From the NCBI GenBank assembly GCA_025024175.1, contig QCXZ01000041.1:44759786-44823785 (forward strand): DNA of 64,000 bases, read 5' to 3'. The notes under the pieces were generated by a model that saw only the letters and a program-made list of their open reading frames with translations, did not search any database and was not told the DNA's origin. The DNA is from Rhyzopertha dominica (Eukaryota > Arthropoda > Insecta > Coleoptera > Bostrichidae). The translations under genes were made by a program, and so were the position numbers. Within the stretch, counting starts at the first letter, position 1. Every line of letters begins with the position of its first letter. Of the stretch, positions 1 to 11,224 are shown in pieces.

Positions 1-101
1 TTCCAATATAAGCCATTTCTCAACCTCCAGTATTCACACTGAAGGTATTAGGATTTAGATAAATCTCCGTGACTCCATTATTAAATGTTTGTAGTGATAT
101 A

Positions 102-1432
102 CGAGGCATGTTTTTTAAGTAAGTACCGTTTTGGAATTAAAAAAAGACGTGCAAAGATATCGCAATAATTTTATCTTACATGAAAGCCTGTACCTTAATC
201 TACTTTTCTACATAATTTCCGTGAATATTGAGGCACTTGTCATAACGTGGCACCAGTTTTTGAATACCCTCCTCATAAAATTCTGCCGCCTGACTTGTTA
301 ACCACTGTATCACAAATGTTTCGACTTCGTTATCGTCTTGAAGACGCTGACCACCCAGGTGTTTCTTCAAGTGCAGGAACAAATGGTAGTCGCTGGGCGC
401 CAGATCAGGGCTGTATGGAGGATGATCTAGAGTTTCCCATTTAAAAGATTTGATGAGATCTTTGGTCCGATTAGCCACATGTGGACGGGCATTGTCATGC
501 AGCAAAATGATACCCTTGCTCAACTTGCCACGTCTTTTGTTCTGGATTGCACGACGCAGATTGTTCAATGTCTTACAATAAGACGCTGCATTGATTGTCT
601 CATTACGAGGCAGAAACTCCACTAGCAATACTCCTTTTCTGTCCCAAAAAACTGTGCACATGATTTTCCGGGCAGAAATTGTTTGCTTAAACTTCACTTT
701 TTTGGGTGATGATGAATGTCGCCATTCCATGGATTGTTGTTTCGATTCTGGTGTGACGTAGGCCACCCATGTTTCGTCACCAGTAATAATTTGGTCTAAA
801 AAATCTTCACCTTCATTGTGGTACCGCTCAAGGAAAGTCAATGCACTGCCTAAACGTTGGGTTTTGTGCAAATCCGTCAACATTTTCGGAACCCAACGTG
901 AACACAATTTCCGGTAATTCAAGTTCTCGGTCACAATGCGATACAAAACACTACGAGAATATTGAGGAAAGCAGTCGCACAATGATGAAATTGTCAAGCG
1001 TCTGTTTTCTCTCACCTTTTCGTTCACTTTCTGCACCAAATCTTCATTAACGACCGAAGGACGCCCACTCAGTTCTTCATCATGCACATTTGTGCGGCCA
1101 TCTTTAAATGCTCTCACCCATTTCCTTACCATTCCATCACTCATAATGTTTTGTCCGTAAACTTCACAGATCTCACGATGAATATCGATCGGTTTTACGC
1201 CTTTAGCACTAAGAAATCGTATAACAGCCCGTACTTCACAATCGGCGGGACCCACTATTGTCGAACGAATCTTAAACACTCAGTAAACAACGTATACAAT
1301 GAAGAATCAAACTGTAATGGCGTCAGTGCGTAGACAAGAGATGTAGGTAACCAGCGCGCATGCGCGGAACGCCGACTGTAGCGCTGTGGCGGCGGAATCG
1401 CAAAACGGTACTTACTTAAAAAACATGCCTCG
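102..1432 (-). mobile_element. Complete mariner element with perfect TIRs
   Basis: The element has terminal inverted repeats that match base for base over more than 30 bp by eye: 102-132 against the reverse complement of 1402-1432, starting CGAGGCATG and ending CATGCCTCG. A TA dinucleotide flanks each end (100-101 and 1433-1434), as expected for Tc1/mariner target-site duplication. Total length is about 1.33 kb, usual for mariner. It contains one uninterrupted transposase frame on the minus strand. Perfect TIRs, clean TA flanks and an open frame suggest a recent insertion that may still be mobile. Confidence 0.95.
200..1279 (-). CDS. Mariner transposase, full length (359 aa)
   Basis: This is a cut-and-paste DDE/D transposase that would act in the nucleus on the flanking TIRs. 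The N-terminal part (about residues 15-115) is the paired-like double helix-turn-helix DNA-binding region, including the linker motif SGRPSV at 71-76. The motif WVPKML (129-134) is the mariner linker signature. The catalytic triad is visible as GDET (D168), HDNARPH (D262) and YSPDLAPSDYHLF (D292/D297); D262 and D297 are separated by 34 residues, the D,D(34)D spacing of true mariners. Length is typical (about 345-360 aa). The start is the first ATG inside the left TIR boundary and there are no stops or frameshifts. Nothing else in the window has such an intact frame. Whether the protein is active or expressed cannot be told from sequence. Confidence 0.95.
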   Translation of the reverse strand: MFKIRSTIVGPADCEVRAVIRFLSAKGVKPIDIHREICEVYGQNIMSDGMVRKWVRAFKDGRTNVHDEELSGRPSVVNEDLVQKVNEKVRENRRLTISSLCDCFPQYSRSVLYRIVTENLNYRKLCSRWVPKMLTDLHKTQRLGSALTFLERYHNEGEDFLDQIITGDETWVAYVTPESKQQSMEWRHSSSPKKVKFKQTISARKIMCTVFWDRKGVLLVEFLPRNETINAASYCKTLNNLRRAIQNKRRGKLSKGIILLHDNARPHVANRTKDLIKSFKWETLDHPPYSPDLAPSDYHLFLHLKKHLGGQRLQDDNEVETFVIQWLTSQAAEFYEEGIQKLVPRYDKCLNIHGNYVEK

Positions 1433-1434
1433 TA

Positions 1435-3410
1435 TTACTGTTATATTTTCGTTAAATTTTTCGTACTTTATAAATAATAATAATGAATCAACATCTTTAA
1501 CGTTATCTAAAAGTAGCAGTTATGTATTAGAAAAAGGGAAATATTTGGATATTGACAGTAGAGATAGAGGTTTTTTCTTGTCCCCCACCTATTACGAGCT
1601 TGCAAAAGAGTTGCCGCTGAAAATTAGTGCTCTATATGCATAAAATTTTTAGATTGCTTCGTTGTGATACCACAATATTTGCTGCTTTGCATGATTCAGT
1701 TTTTGTTACCTGTTCATTACCTAGCTGAAAAAATGTCTGGTTTATTTTTTATCATAAAAGAAGTAAAAGAACGATTGTCTTTACTGAAGTCGCAGAATAA
1801 ATCTTCGGGTATTAGTTAAAATAAACAGTAGGCTCTTTGTAGAATGCCGAACTTTTTTATTAAACTGTATTCCTTCTTCAGGCCCTAGTAATATATTGCG
1901 ATAGTTTACAGGTGACAATATCAAAGCTGACACGACGTACTTACTTCTAACGGATCGGAAATGATTCCACATCATAGCTAAAGATGATATAAAATTGGCT
2001 TTCTACTGCTCTTTTGTGTTGTTGATGAACATTATATTTAATTACATAAAGTCGAAATTAATCAAGTTACCGCTGAAGTGTAGGTAGATAAAATAAATTG
2101 TATGCTCACAAAAGAACTTCCACGTATTTGTGAGGAAAACAATACATGAAGTAACAAAACATGACATTTAAACTTGAAAATACGGAGGTCTGCGAAAGGA
2201 AATGTCCACGTACAAATTATCATTAGAAGTAAGTTTTTCCGAAATCTCGCCTGCTTGTTGCCTTTTATTTTGACTATACTAGCTGAAAATTTATTCTGCG
2301 ATTAAAACATTTTAGTTGAATCTCGCTAAAGAAGCAGCACCAATTAAGAATAATTTTCAAACGATGTACCACACAAAATATTGTTAAAGAAAATCAGCTT
2401 CGCCGGTAAGTAGCGTAAGGGTATAACGTGTTTAATTTTACGTAGCATCCTCCGCCGTTAAGAGGTTAGTTAGAGGGGCGTGTCCTACAATAAAGATCTG
2501 CATATTAATAAGACACTTAATTATAAAGTCTTGGAGTCGGGCCCGTAGGCCCTAATAACCGTCAGGGTCTGATAGTGCTGAACTAAAGGAAGGAAATCGC
2601 TTTTGAACTTTCCGCCGGGAGAGAGGTAATTTTATTTGAACGGGCCGCGAGGAAGTTTGCGAGTGTTGTCTAGTTAACAGCAGCGCCTTTTTAAGTTCGC
2701 GAAACTTAAAATACGATACAAAGCCGATCGAAAGAAAATGTGCGTTGGGTAATTAGGGGGAAGTTGAAGGTGCTAAATCAAAACTTACGTCGCTTTTGCA
2801 TTTATAAGAGAAGCTCAGAATTCACCTACTGATTCTGTTAATAATTAATAATAAAAAATTTAATAAATTAGTCGGTGGCCTAGGGTAAGTTTCTGACGCC
2901 TGCGGTTAAGATTTCCCAAAGTTGAATTTTGGTCCTAGTAAATTTTTACTTAAATTATAAATGTAGTAAAATGTATTGTTAATATAAAATTATAATAAAT
3001 AGGTACTGCTTAAATATTCTTTACCTCAAAAAATAAATTTTGCGTCAACTTTCAATATAACTAAATATTTATATATATTTTAATATATTTAAATCTTCGT
3101 GTTTAACGGGAATTCCACTTTTGTTGAAATTATGTAAACTCTTGTTTCTTTGCCAAGCTTTCGATTTTATTTTAAATCTTCTTCAGGGCTTCTATAACAT
3201 TTATAACAGTATGTACCTAAAACTACATGTAACTCGTAACCTTACTGAAATTGAGGTTTATGAAAGGGGGCCAATTTTATCTGATAAATCTTGCATAATA
3301 TGTATAATTTGATCAAATTTGAAGTTTCATTACAGATTTGATTAATGACGTTATTTTAATATAAATAAAAATAGGTAATAATTTATTTCACCTCAAAATT
3401 AATTTCTTTA
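1435..3410. other. Non-coding; GC-richer island at about 2400-2800
   Basis: No gene is supported here; short frames are not protein-like. Positions 2400-2800 are visibly richer in GC and in non-repetitive sequence than the AT-rich flanks, with TAATTA-type cores. This could be a conserved non-coding element, but that is inference only. Confidence 0.4.
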
Positions 3411-3759
3411 TAATGGGTGTCCCAAAAGAAATTGACATTTTAAATCTGCCGCCTTTTTTTCACGGTAAAACTAGAGTTTAGACTACGGATAACTGCACTT
3501 AAAGGATAATGATATTTATCATCTGTTATGCCACAAAAATGGACTTTCTGATAAAGGTTGTAAGTCTCACCCGTAGATGGCGGCAACTTATAGGTGTAAG
3601 ATATTTACACTTTTTCCTCCCGAATGAAAACATAGTCAGCTTTAGTGAAAGCGAATTTTGTCAAAACATTTTAAATTGTTTGCATACAAAGTTCAGTTAA
3701 CGCAAGAATTGAAGCCAGTAGTTCATGCAAGTCGTCGAGCGATCGCAAACTGGATTCTG

Positions 3760-4552
3760 GAAACTTNATGGTGAGTTTTACAAAAGGATCATGTTTATCG
3801 ACGAAGTACATTTTTATCTTTGACGTTTCGACACTCATGAAACTGTTTCAGAGCTACTTCTGAGGAAGACACCGACATGAGTGTCGTCGATACGTCAAGG
3901 TCAAATAAGCAACGTGGAAACCAGCCCGGAAAACAACATGTCACATTTTTATCTTACCGGATATATGAATAAACAAAATTGTCGAATTTGGGGATACGAT
4001 TATTCAAAAATGATTAAAGAACTTCTTATGCATCCTCAAAGGATCACAGTTTGGTGCGGATTTGGGACTGGGGGATTGATTGGACCTTACTTCTTTGAAG
4101 ATGAAAATGAAAATGCTGTTACTGTGAATAGAATCGATATCCTGAGCTGATTTCAAACTTTTTATTGCTTAAAATTATTGATATAAATGTAAATGAAATG
4201 TGGTTTCAACAAGACGGTGCAGTATGTCTTACTGCCATGCAGTTATTGCAATGAAACATTCAGTGGTCGTGCTATCTCTAAGCGAGATGACGTCAATTGG
4301 CGACCAAGATCAAGTGATTTGACACCGTTAGCTTTTTTTCTGTGGGGTTATCTTAAGGATAGAGTGTATAACAACAAACCTGAAACAATTGAGGATCTTA
4401 AAGATGAAATTCGCCACAACATTGCGAATACTTTTCCGCAATTATGCCAACATGTTTTGGAAAATTTCATTAAAAGAGTAAATATGTGCTTCAAAGCTAG
4501 GGGTGAACATTTGTCCATGTGTCTGCTTTCTAAACCAATAAAGATATTATGA
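3760..4552 (+). pseudogene. Broken mariner-like transposase
   Basis: The remnant encodes a DDE transposase in pieces. Around 3784-3820 it reads RIMFIDEVHFYL (first catalytic region, SDEAHF in relatives). Coding resumes after a foreign insert at 3943 with HFYLTGYMNKQNCRIW, then HPQRITVWCGF and GPYFFEDENENAVTVN in one frame to 4150. A second frame from about 4190 carries MWFQQDGA-like sequence (shifted) and the third catalytic region RSSDLTPLAFFLWGYLKDRVY, where relatives usually have PRSCDLTPLDFFLWG, so a catalytic Asp is replaced by Ala. Frameshifts, stops and the insertion make it non-functional. The N-terminal DNA-binding half is missing or unrecognisable. One base (3766) is N. Confidence 0.8.
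3821..3942 (+). repeat. Penelope-type tail inserted into the mariner relic, with an inverted head
   Basis: About 122 bp interrupts the transposase exactly between two copies of ACATTTTTATCTT (3808-3820 and 3943-3955), a 13-bp target-site duplication: the codons for HFYL are repeated on both sides. The insert has CTGAGGA followed by a GACAC/GTGTC hairpin, a GATAC box and GTC (about 3860-3897), the layout of a hammerhead-like Penelope tail. Its first 20 bases (3821-3840) are an inverted copy of the tail; that copy keeps GTTTC, the complement of GAAAC, and lacks three extra bases present in the forward copy. This fits insertion of a truncated Penelope-like cDNA with an inverted tail segment. Confidence 0.7.
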
Positions 4553-4617
4553 GTTATGAAATAAAAAAAAGTTTTCTGTTAAAGATTTAAAATATCACTT
4601 ACTTTTGGGACACCTTA

Positions 4618-7514
4618 TATATATGAAGTTACTTTTCTTCAAATTTTTACAAATAACCTATATTTTGAATTTTATACATTATTTTATCGACACTGGGTTT
4701 AATATAATGATACTATGACACTTCAACCGCATTATTTGTAGAATAAAGGACACTTTTTGGGTTTTCAATTGCTCTAATTTCCTTCTGCTCCAGAATTTGT
4801 TGACTAAATTGAGATGAATCGTTATAAGGTTTATGGCAATTACAACGTTTATAAAAAGCAAAAATTGATAATATCTTTTATATAGGCCGTTTATAGGCAT
4901 AAAATAAATGAAGATCGGCTATTACAAAATTCAATAATCAAAAATCATATTATTGTTTAGTCAGACTATAGTAAAAAAAAGTATCAATATTGTATAACTT
5001 GTTCAACTTGCTTACATCTATTTTAAAGTTTATTACGTTTTGGATAGCCTTATTGATATGAATCATCTCACTAATTTCTTCCTTCCTGAAATTTTTTCAC
5101 AGTATTTATTTATATTCGGTATAGCACCATTAATTCTACTTTGATATATCGTGTTAGTACAAATGACGTAGTACTGACGAAAATGATTTTTTTTAACATA
5201 GTACCTAGGTATAATTATCGATGTTTGATAGAAACTAAGTTATTACAAGTCATTAAACTGTTTATATCAAATAGAACATCACAGATAGCATGATTATCAT
5301 TATCAAATAGTGATTCAGATACCGGACTAATTACGCGCAACTCAGTGAGCATAGGTAAATGGAGCTGCAAATACTTCTTTTGTAAATAACTCACGACAGA
5401 TTATGTTGTGAGTATTAATTTCCGTAGCTCCTTATGAGAAATGAATTCTGACAACAGAACAATATAAGCGGCAGCAGGAAATGCAGCGGAAAGAGCCGGA
5501 AATAAGTGGCATTGCACGTATAAGACCGGTTTTGTATTTACATTATTCTGTTTTCCTACTTCCTTGCCTGAAACAGCAGTTATAATGAGGCCCTAACAAG
5601 TTGCAGATTTGGAAGTTTCGGTCAAGTTTTAAGAAACTGTTTAAGTTTCCGATATAAGTTGAGTTGGTAGTTTATCTCACTTAGAAGTCGATAAAAGTGT
5701 ATAGTGGAACTGCAGGCAAATAATTAATGACTACCAAATTGTTGCACGAAGTGCAAATAATCAAGTTCTACAAACAGTTCTAAAACAGTTATGGGACCAG
5801 GGTATTCCAGTATTGATCAAGGAATTATATAATTTAAATATACTTATATAAATATACACTCTTTTTTTAAGACTTTAAACGCATCATTTGCCATGTGACG
5901 GTTTTAATACAAAATAACATCGAGTCTCTTGAAATTTTTGAAGTTTTCTTTTCAGGTCATTATCAATTTTATTAAATACAAATAGAAATTTGCTAACATA
6001 GTATTTATTATTTTTTAAGCAAAGCTAGTTTTGATTTGGTACAGTATTAGGTGTTTCTCGGTTGAAGTAATATCGAGAATTGTTGAATGTCCTTAGTGAA
6101 TATGAAAATTGGGACCCTAAAAATAAATGCCCGTGGATTATCCCCTGCTACGAGGGTTGAAATTCAATTCTTTTCTATATCATGTAATGGTGGGCTCATA
6201 ATCCATGACGTTATCGTTTTTGTGCATCCAAATGTTTCTCTCCCTGGATAACGATGTCATAAATTCGGATTATCGCTGCTCTGCAAGAATGTATCTGTTG
6301 CAGGGATAGGTCCTTTTAAAAGGGGGGGGGGGGACAGACGGTTAATATTGTAACTTCATTTAGTCTGCTTTAATCCTCCAGGAGCAAAGCTGTTCAAAAA
6401 GGGAACAAAATTTAACATTACTACATTTTTGCAATCGTCTGGAATACAGTCGATAACTGCAGAGAAACCTTAAAAAAAGATTTATTTCTACTAAATATGT
6501 AATGAAAATTTGATTCCTCTATGTGCTATGGAGGTAGCAACTTCTTCATAAATGTTTCTTCGCATTAAAGCACTTCTTTACAAGGTTGATACTCTAACGT
6601 TTGTAACATGAAATTCTCGGTTGCTTATTGCCGCTTATAGTAAACTAAAGTCGAGCTTTATTAAATGTTTTCCAAATACTATGTTTTTTGTTTTCTCTCG
6701 TTATATTATCTTAACTGGTAAAACGTCCGAAATTAGTTTACAATATCACAAATCTGTATAGTACAATAGCATTTGAACTGCGAAACTGCTAATTTTGTCC
6801 AACCCAAATATTTAGGAAAAATTAGAAAAAATGCAATGTGCTTTATATACTGGCTGCTATAAAATTTATACACGTCTATAATATCAAGAGAATGGAGGAC
6901 CAAATGATGGTATTTTTAGTTTCCTATGGTTAAAGGCCGGTATTTCTTATTTCTTTTTCTTAATACAGACATAATTCTTAATGTTTTTATATGAAGGATC
7001 TGTAATGCTTCGTTACTCATCAAGTGCATATCAAGTTATATGTAACCATCGTATTAATACAAAATTTTTATTCCACATTCACAAGATATTAAACAAAAAC
7101 ATAATGATAATAAAAAAGGAAGATTAGATGGACTCAAAGGTTTATTTACGTGATCTAAAACTTGTTTAGAGTTAGTAAAAAAAGTTTTCTTTAATAAGGT
7201 TTATTTATTACTACTAAACTGTCTATACTACCCTGATAAAACCTATTTATTTTTGGGATAGCACCTTTAGTAAATTTTGTGGACAAATTTACTACTGCCT
7301 ATTAAATAATTTTGTAAAAATAAAAATAAGATAAATTTTGGGTGTTAAAGTTGAAATTCTCTTTATTCTTTAATAGCTTTTAAAATAATTGAATAATATA
7401 ATATATTGAATAATAAATTTTAGAGCCAGGGAATTTAAGTATTTTTATGGATTAACTAACACTTGCATGTGGCGCCATCTATGGTATTTCCTGCTGGTTT
7501 AAAATGTCATAATT
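4618..7514. other. Non-coding, no gene seen; small hairpin and G-run
   Basis: No protein-like frame is supported. Positions 5320-5560 form a GC-richer, non-repetitive island. A foldback of about 76 bp occupies 6198-6273, with arms ATAATCCATGACGTTATC and a near-complement. A poly-G tract lies near 6326-6338. Confidence 0.4.
6198..6273. repeat. Short foldback (inverted repeat)
   Basis: The left arm 6198-6214 (ATAATCC ATGAC GTTATC) pairs with the right arm 6247-6273 (GATAAC, GTCAT, GGATTAT) with two small interruptions. It may be the relic of a tiny MITE; no target-site duplication was recognised. Confidence 0.4.
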
Positions 7515-8090
7515 TCTCTGCCCCTTGCTGTATCTACTTTTTGGACGATATATCAGTTCCTATTTTCATTTCCTAAAAAATGCACACTTCTCAGAAATCG
7601 TTACTTTTAACCATTTTCGAGATATTAGCGTTTTAGTAATGCAATGCGCGTTAATTGTTTGTAGCACATAGAACGAACCGCACCCTAAGTACGTGCGTTT
7701 AACCCTTATGCGGAATGCAGCTTTGCGCTACGCGTTTCTGTCTTGTGACGTCACGCGCTATCGAAGCACGCTTCCAGGGGGCGGAGCCAAGCACACTTTC
7801 AAATTGAATTTTTGAACTTATTTGAAATCGGATTGAACTCGGACAAACGGCAAGCGGTTTCTATTGATTGCTACTTTCATCCTAAAAACATGAAATTTAT
7901 CTATTGCTTAAAAATCTACGTTTTTATTGTTTATAACGTTTATTGAATCAAAACCTATTTCTGATGTTCGATATTTACGAAATAATTGACCTGCAAATGG
8001 TTACAAGTAGCGATTTCCTCAAAGTATACATTTTTTAGGGAAAAACAATAAATGAACTGATATATCGTCAAAAAATGGATACAGTGAGGA
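7515..8090. mobile_element. Foldback/MITE-like element with about 100-bp inverted arms
   Basis: The left arm about 7521-7620 and the right arm about 7990-8085 are imperfect reverse complements; landmarks are GACGATATATCAGTTC in the left arm and GAACTGATATATCGTC in the right. CCTAAAAAATG and its complement are also shared. The centre (7680-7800) is unusually GC-rich and contains the palindrome GTGACGTCAC (7745-7754), a CRE/ATF-type site. No transposase is present, so this is a non-autonomous element of unknown superfamily. Exact ends and target-site duplication were not resolved. Confidence 0.65.
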
Positions 8091-8937
8091 GTAAAAATAA
8101 AATTCAAAAAATCGCAAAGAAATTAATTAAATTATACAAAGTAAACAAAAAACCAATACCTAATGCGCTTAATTGCAATTAAAAAAATGCTGTATGTAGC
8201 CTCAGTACCATCTTAATATATGTACTTAGCTTGCAGCATGACAGGTGACTAAGTGTAACATAATCTCCACTCATCGCCGCAGAAGCCAAGAATGCAAACC
8301 TCTTTGTATTGAGTTACTTCGTTGATTGTGGCTATAATAAATACCGAGGCAAGAAAAAATCGTTATGTACTGACTTTTTTTTTATTTCACGCACACAAAC
8401 ATTGATTGCAATATGTTGATCACGAAACGTAATTTAATGAAAGCGAACTCGTCTTCTATTTATGTTTGCTTAATTTTTCCTTCCATATGAGATTCGACAT
8501 TTTCAGTGCATCAGTCGTTTTCAGTTAAACAGTGTTTGCTTTTTTGAAATGGATCTGCCCCGCATTCGGCTGTTTTTCCGTCCGTAAATGCCAGCACCCT
8601 CGCGACCTTAAACTTTAATCCCATCACACGAGAAAGTTTACTTAATACATCCCCTTACCACCTACGCATTGTTTGTTGTGACTTATAGGACGTCAGCTTA
8701 ATTCAATTCGAACGGCAATACGTTTAGATCCTTAGATTTGTTTTGTTCTTTATTTATAGCCAACTTGGGTTCTAAAAATGGATTGGGGGGCTTTTAAATT
8801 TATAGCATCAAACAAAGGTGATTAAAAACAAATAGAATGTATAAAGGTTATGTTTTATTGAAGTGAACACGTCTTACACGCACTTTGGGGGTCATTTTGG
8901 GAAAATCGATAATACGTCATCTATGGTTAGCTTTGCA
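8091..8937. other. Non-coding; GC-richer island at about 8560-8740
   Basis: No gene is supported. Sequence complexity and GC rise between 8560 and 8740, which could be a conserved non-coding segment; the flanks are plain AT-rich DNA. Confidence 0.35.
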
Positions 8938-9125
8938 AACTATGACGTTGATTGGTACGCTCTGTAAGTACAGAGACCTACATTGCTGATTGGTCAATAA
9001 GCGTTTGAGTCTATTGGAAAAAGATCCCAGTGAAATAACAATACTTTGAATTTATTTTAGCTCGAAGTTACCCACTTCTTCTACAATGTATTTAAGATAA
9101 ACGTATCCACGTCAAATTCACGGAT
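8938..9125 (+). repeat. Dispersed repeat, copy 1 (partner at 16645)
   Basis: About 180 bp is shared in the same orientation with 16645-16832. The best-conserved core is TCTGTAAGTACAGAGACC, which includes the hairpin CTCTGTAAGTACAGAG in this copy. Downstream, TTTTAGCTCGAAGTTACCCA corresponds to a similar string at about 16754. No coding capacity, TIR or target-site duplication was recognised, so the class is unknown. Confidence 0.6.
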
Positions 9126-9907
9126 TTATAAATATTACAATCACCAGAGAATTTTTTATTTATTAGCTATTTAATAGTTCTTGTAGCATCAGAATATATT
9201 TCAATAATAAGTCGATTTATTTTTTTCTCGGTATTGTTATCTTTGTAATGGAGCAGGGACACTGCCACACTTGAATCGATTTCTTCTGCATTTATGAATA
9301 ACTTCTCTAAGATATGATTCTGGTGAACGCCACATTTATGTATCAATTTGGGCTTTCCTAATATTATAAAGTTAGTTGAACCGCGACTGTTCGTTAAATC
9401 GTAGAATTAAATTTTGGATATTACAGTCTTGTAAATGAAGGCAACAAGCAGGCTTTTTCTAGAAAGCAGAGCTTTCGGAACTGACCTAGTAATACAGTGG
9501 AACAAAAAAGTTTTTTTATTTCTAACGTCGAGATTATGTGCCCAAACTCTTATATATAATTCTGCAGTATAGTATGTATCGTAAAAATCGGTTTGACTTC
9601 GTTGGTTTCAAAATTATAAATACACATGTGGTAATCTTAAAACATGACATACAAACAAATTCTATGTCAACTACTTAAACCAAGAGTTTTACTTATTAAT
9701 GTTCAGTGATAAACTGTATGTACGAATACCTTCTTAAATTCGCGATATCAGTCTTTTATTTGTAGAATTAAGTTACTAGGACCCTAGCACCATCTAAATC
9801 AAATTTACGACTAAACTCAGCGTTTTCAATTTCGTAATGTCGTTAAATACGCCATTTTTGTCAAAATATATATCAGCAGTTGGAACCCATATGCTGTTGC
9901 AGGGCTT
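9126..9907. other. Non-coding, nothing recognised
   Basis: AT-rich sequence without a supported gene, repeat or regulatory structure. Confidence 0.3.
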
Positions 9908-10205
9908 TTATCGTTCCAAGTCAGTAAATCTGACTTCACGAAAGTCTTCCATTATTGTAGTCACAATAGCAGCAAAAGTGTTGTCGGTAGCAGTATGAGG
10001 TCTCCAACTTCTGTGGACGTCTTTAACAAAAGTCCAACGCGCTGGAACGCTTACTCCATCAAGTTACTGTTGAACTATCCACACATGACCCCTGGGAAGC
10101 TTCTTGTAACGCACCGTGAATTTCGGCAACCATTTTTTCGCACAGGGTTTGAATTTTGATATACGCACATTAATCAGCTGCAGCGACGCGTTCCATTGCA
10201 TCAAA
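9908..10205 (-). pseudogene. Unrecognised coding-like relic
   Basis: Reading the minus strand from about 10205 to the stop at 9908-9910 gives close to 95 codons in one frame with a single internal TAA. It starts at an ATG (MQWNASLQLINV) and later reads SVPARWTFVKDVHRSW and TTIMEDFREVRFTDLER. The composition is protein-like and richer in Trp/Arg/Asp than random AT-rich DNA. I do not recognise the family. The first dozen codons recur at 46276-46312, so it may belong to a dispersed element. Confidence 0.3.
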
Positions 10206-11220
10206 CTACCCCGATTTGAGAATTTTTTACACATAAACTGAGTGAATTACCCGCACTCTATATATAGCTAAGTGATGTCCCAATGATAGACTTTTATAAT
10301 TTGATAACACTTATTTTTTTGCCATCGCCAGTTCAGCGCCAGCTTGATATGTGCAGGAATTATGACATGACCCTCGTATGTGATTGACAATGCTACTCTA
10401 AAAAACAAGTACCAAATTGAATTAGTGCATAGATTGTTTGCTGGCTGGACAAATTTGACAATGCGTTGTTCGTTAACGGCACGGTGTGTAACAATAGGCG
10501 TGAAACATTATTTGTACATGATATTGTGTGCTGTCGGCACACCCTGACAAACAATAAGAAACGTAATTTTGTGTTCCCGGCCACTAATGAAGAATATTTC
10601 TTGTATTAGAGCAACGCCCCGCGTCGGGTAGGACAATCACCTCCATTAGTAAATTGTGAAAACATTAATTAATCTAAAGTATCATACGTTGGTCGATGTT
10701 ACCACACTGTTAAAATTTGTAGCGCCTAAATTCAGTCGTATTAATTTTGCCCTTTAATAACGGTCAGTTACAGCTCATCCATTAATCAGTGTAGATGTTT
10801 AGAGGACGCAGTAAATTTTTCAGTCTGATTACTACCCTATATACTCTTTTACTGTCTTGTGACCTAGTTGTCAGACGCCGTTTTCTTATGGTTGTTTTTG
10901 TGATGCAAATCGTAGACTTTATTCTCTGAAAAAGCTTTTATCTGGCGTCAAATCTAGAACGTGGATAAAATACAATATGCAGATTTAATTATAGTTCCAA
11001 TAATGGCTATAAATTACTAAAAATTATTCTGCAGACGTTTGCTTTTTTGCTTTTTATTCTTTGTAAAGCTAACGATGTGTTTGAAGTTTTAGCTCCATTT
11101 CGATTTACCTATTAGGTGGTATATGACAAAAAAAACTCAGGAGGCAGTTAAGGAAATAAAAAGTATGGTTTCCAATTAGAGTTATTAAATTGACTGCTTT
11201 TTAAGAGATTTAAAGCGCTG
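10206..11220. other. Non-coding, nothing recognised
   Basis: No supported gene. A 63-codon minus-strand frame near 10393-10584 is not protein-like. Confidence 0.3.
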
Positions 11221-11224
11221 AAAA

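Larger units (their letters stand above)
3411..4617 (+). mobile_element. Decayed mariner/IS630-like element with imperfect TIRs
   Basis: Imperfect TIRs of about 33 bp bound the element: the left end near 3413-3446 reads GGGTGTCCCAAAAG and the right end near 4584-4616 reads CTTTTGGGACACC in the opposite sense, each running into a run resembling ATTTTAAATC. TATA-like dinucleotides flank both ends. The interior is a broken transposase on the plus strand, further interrupted by a foreign insert at 3821-3942. A stray right end of the same family lies at 50672-50737. Confidence 0.8.

Noticed and set aside
1386..1643. 85-codon open frame spanning the right end of the mariner
   Set aside because: It starts within the TIR and runs into flanking DNA; no protein features.
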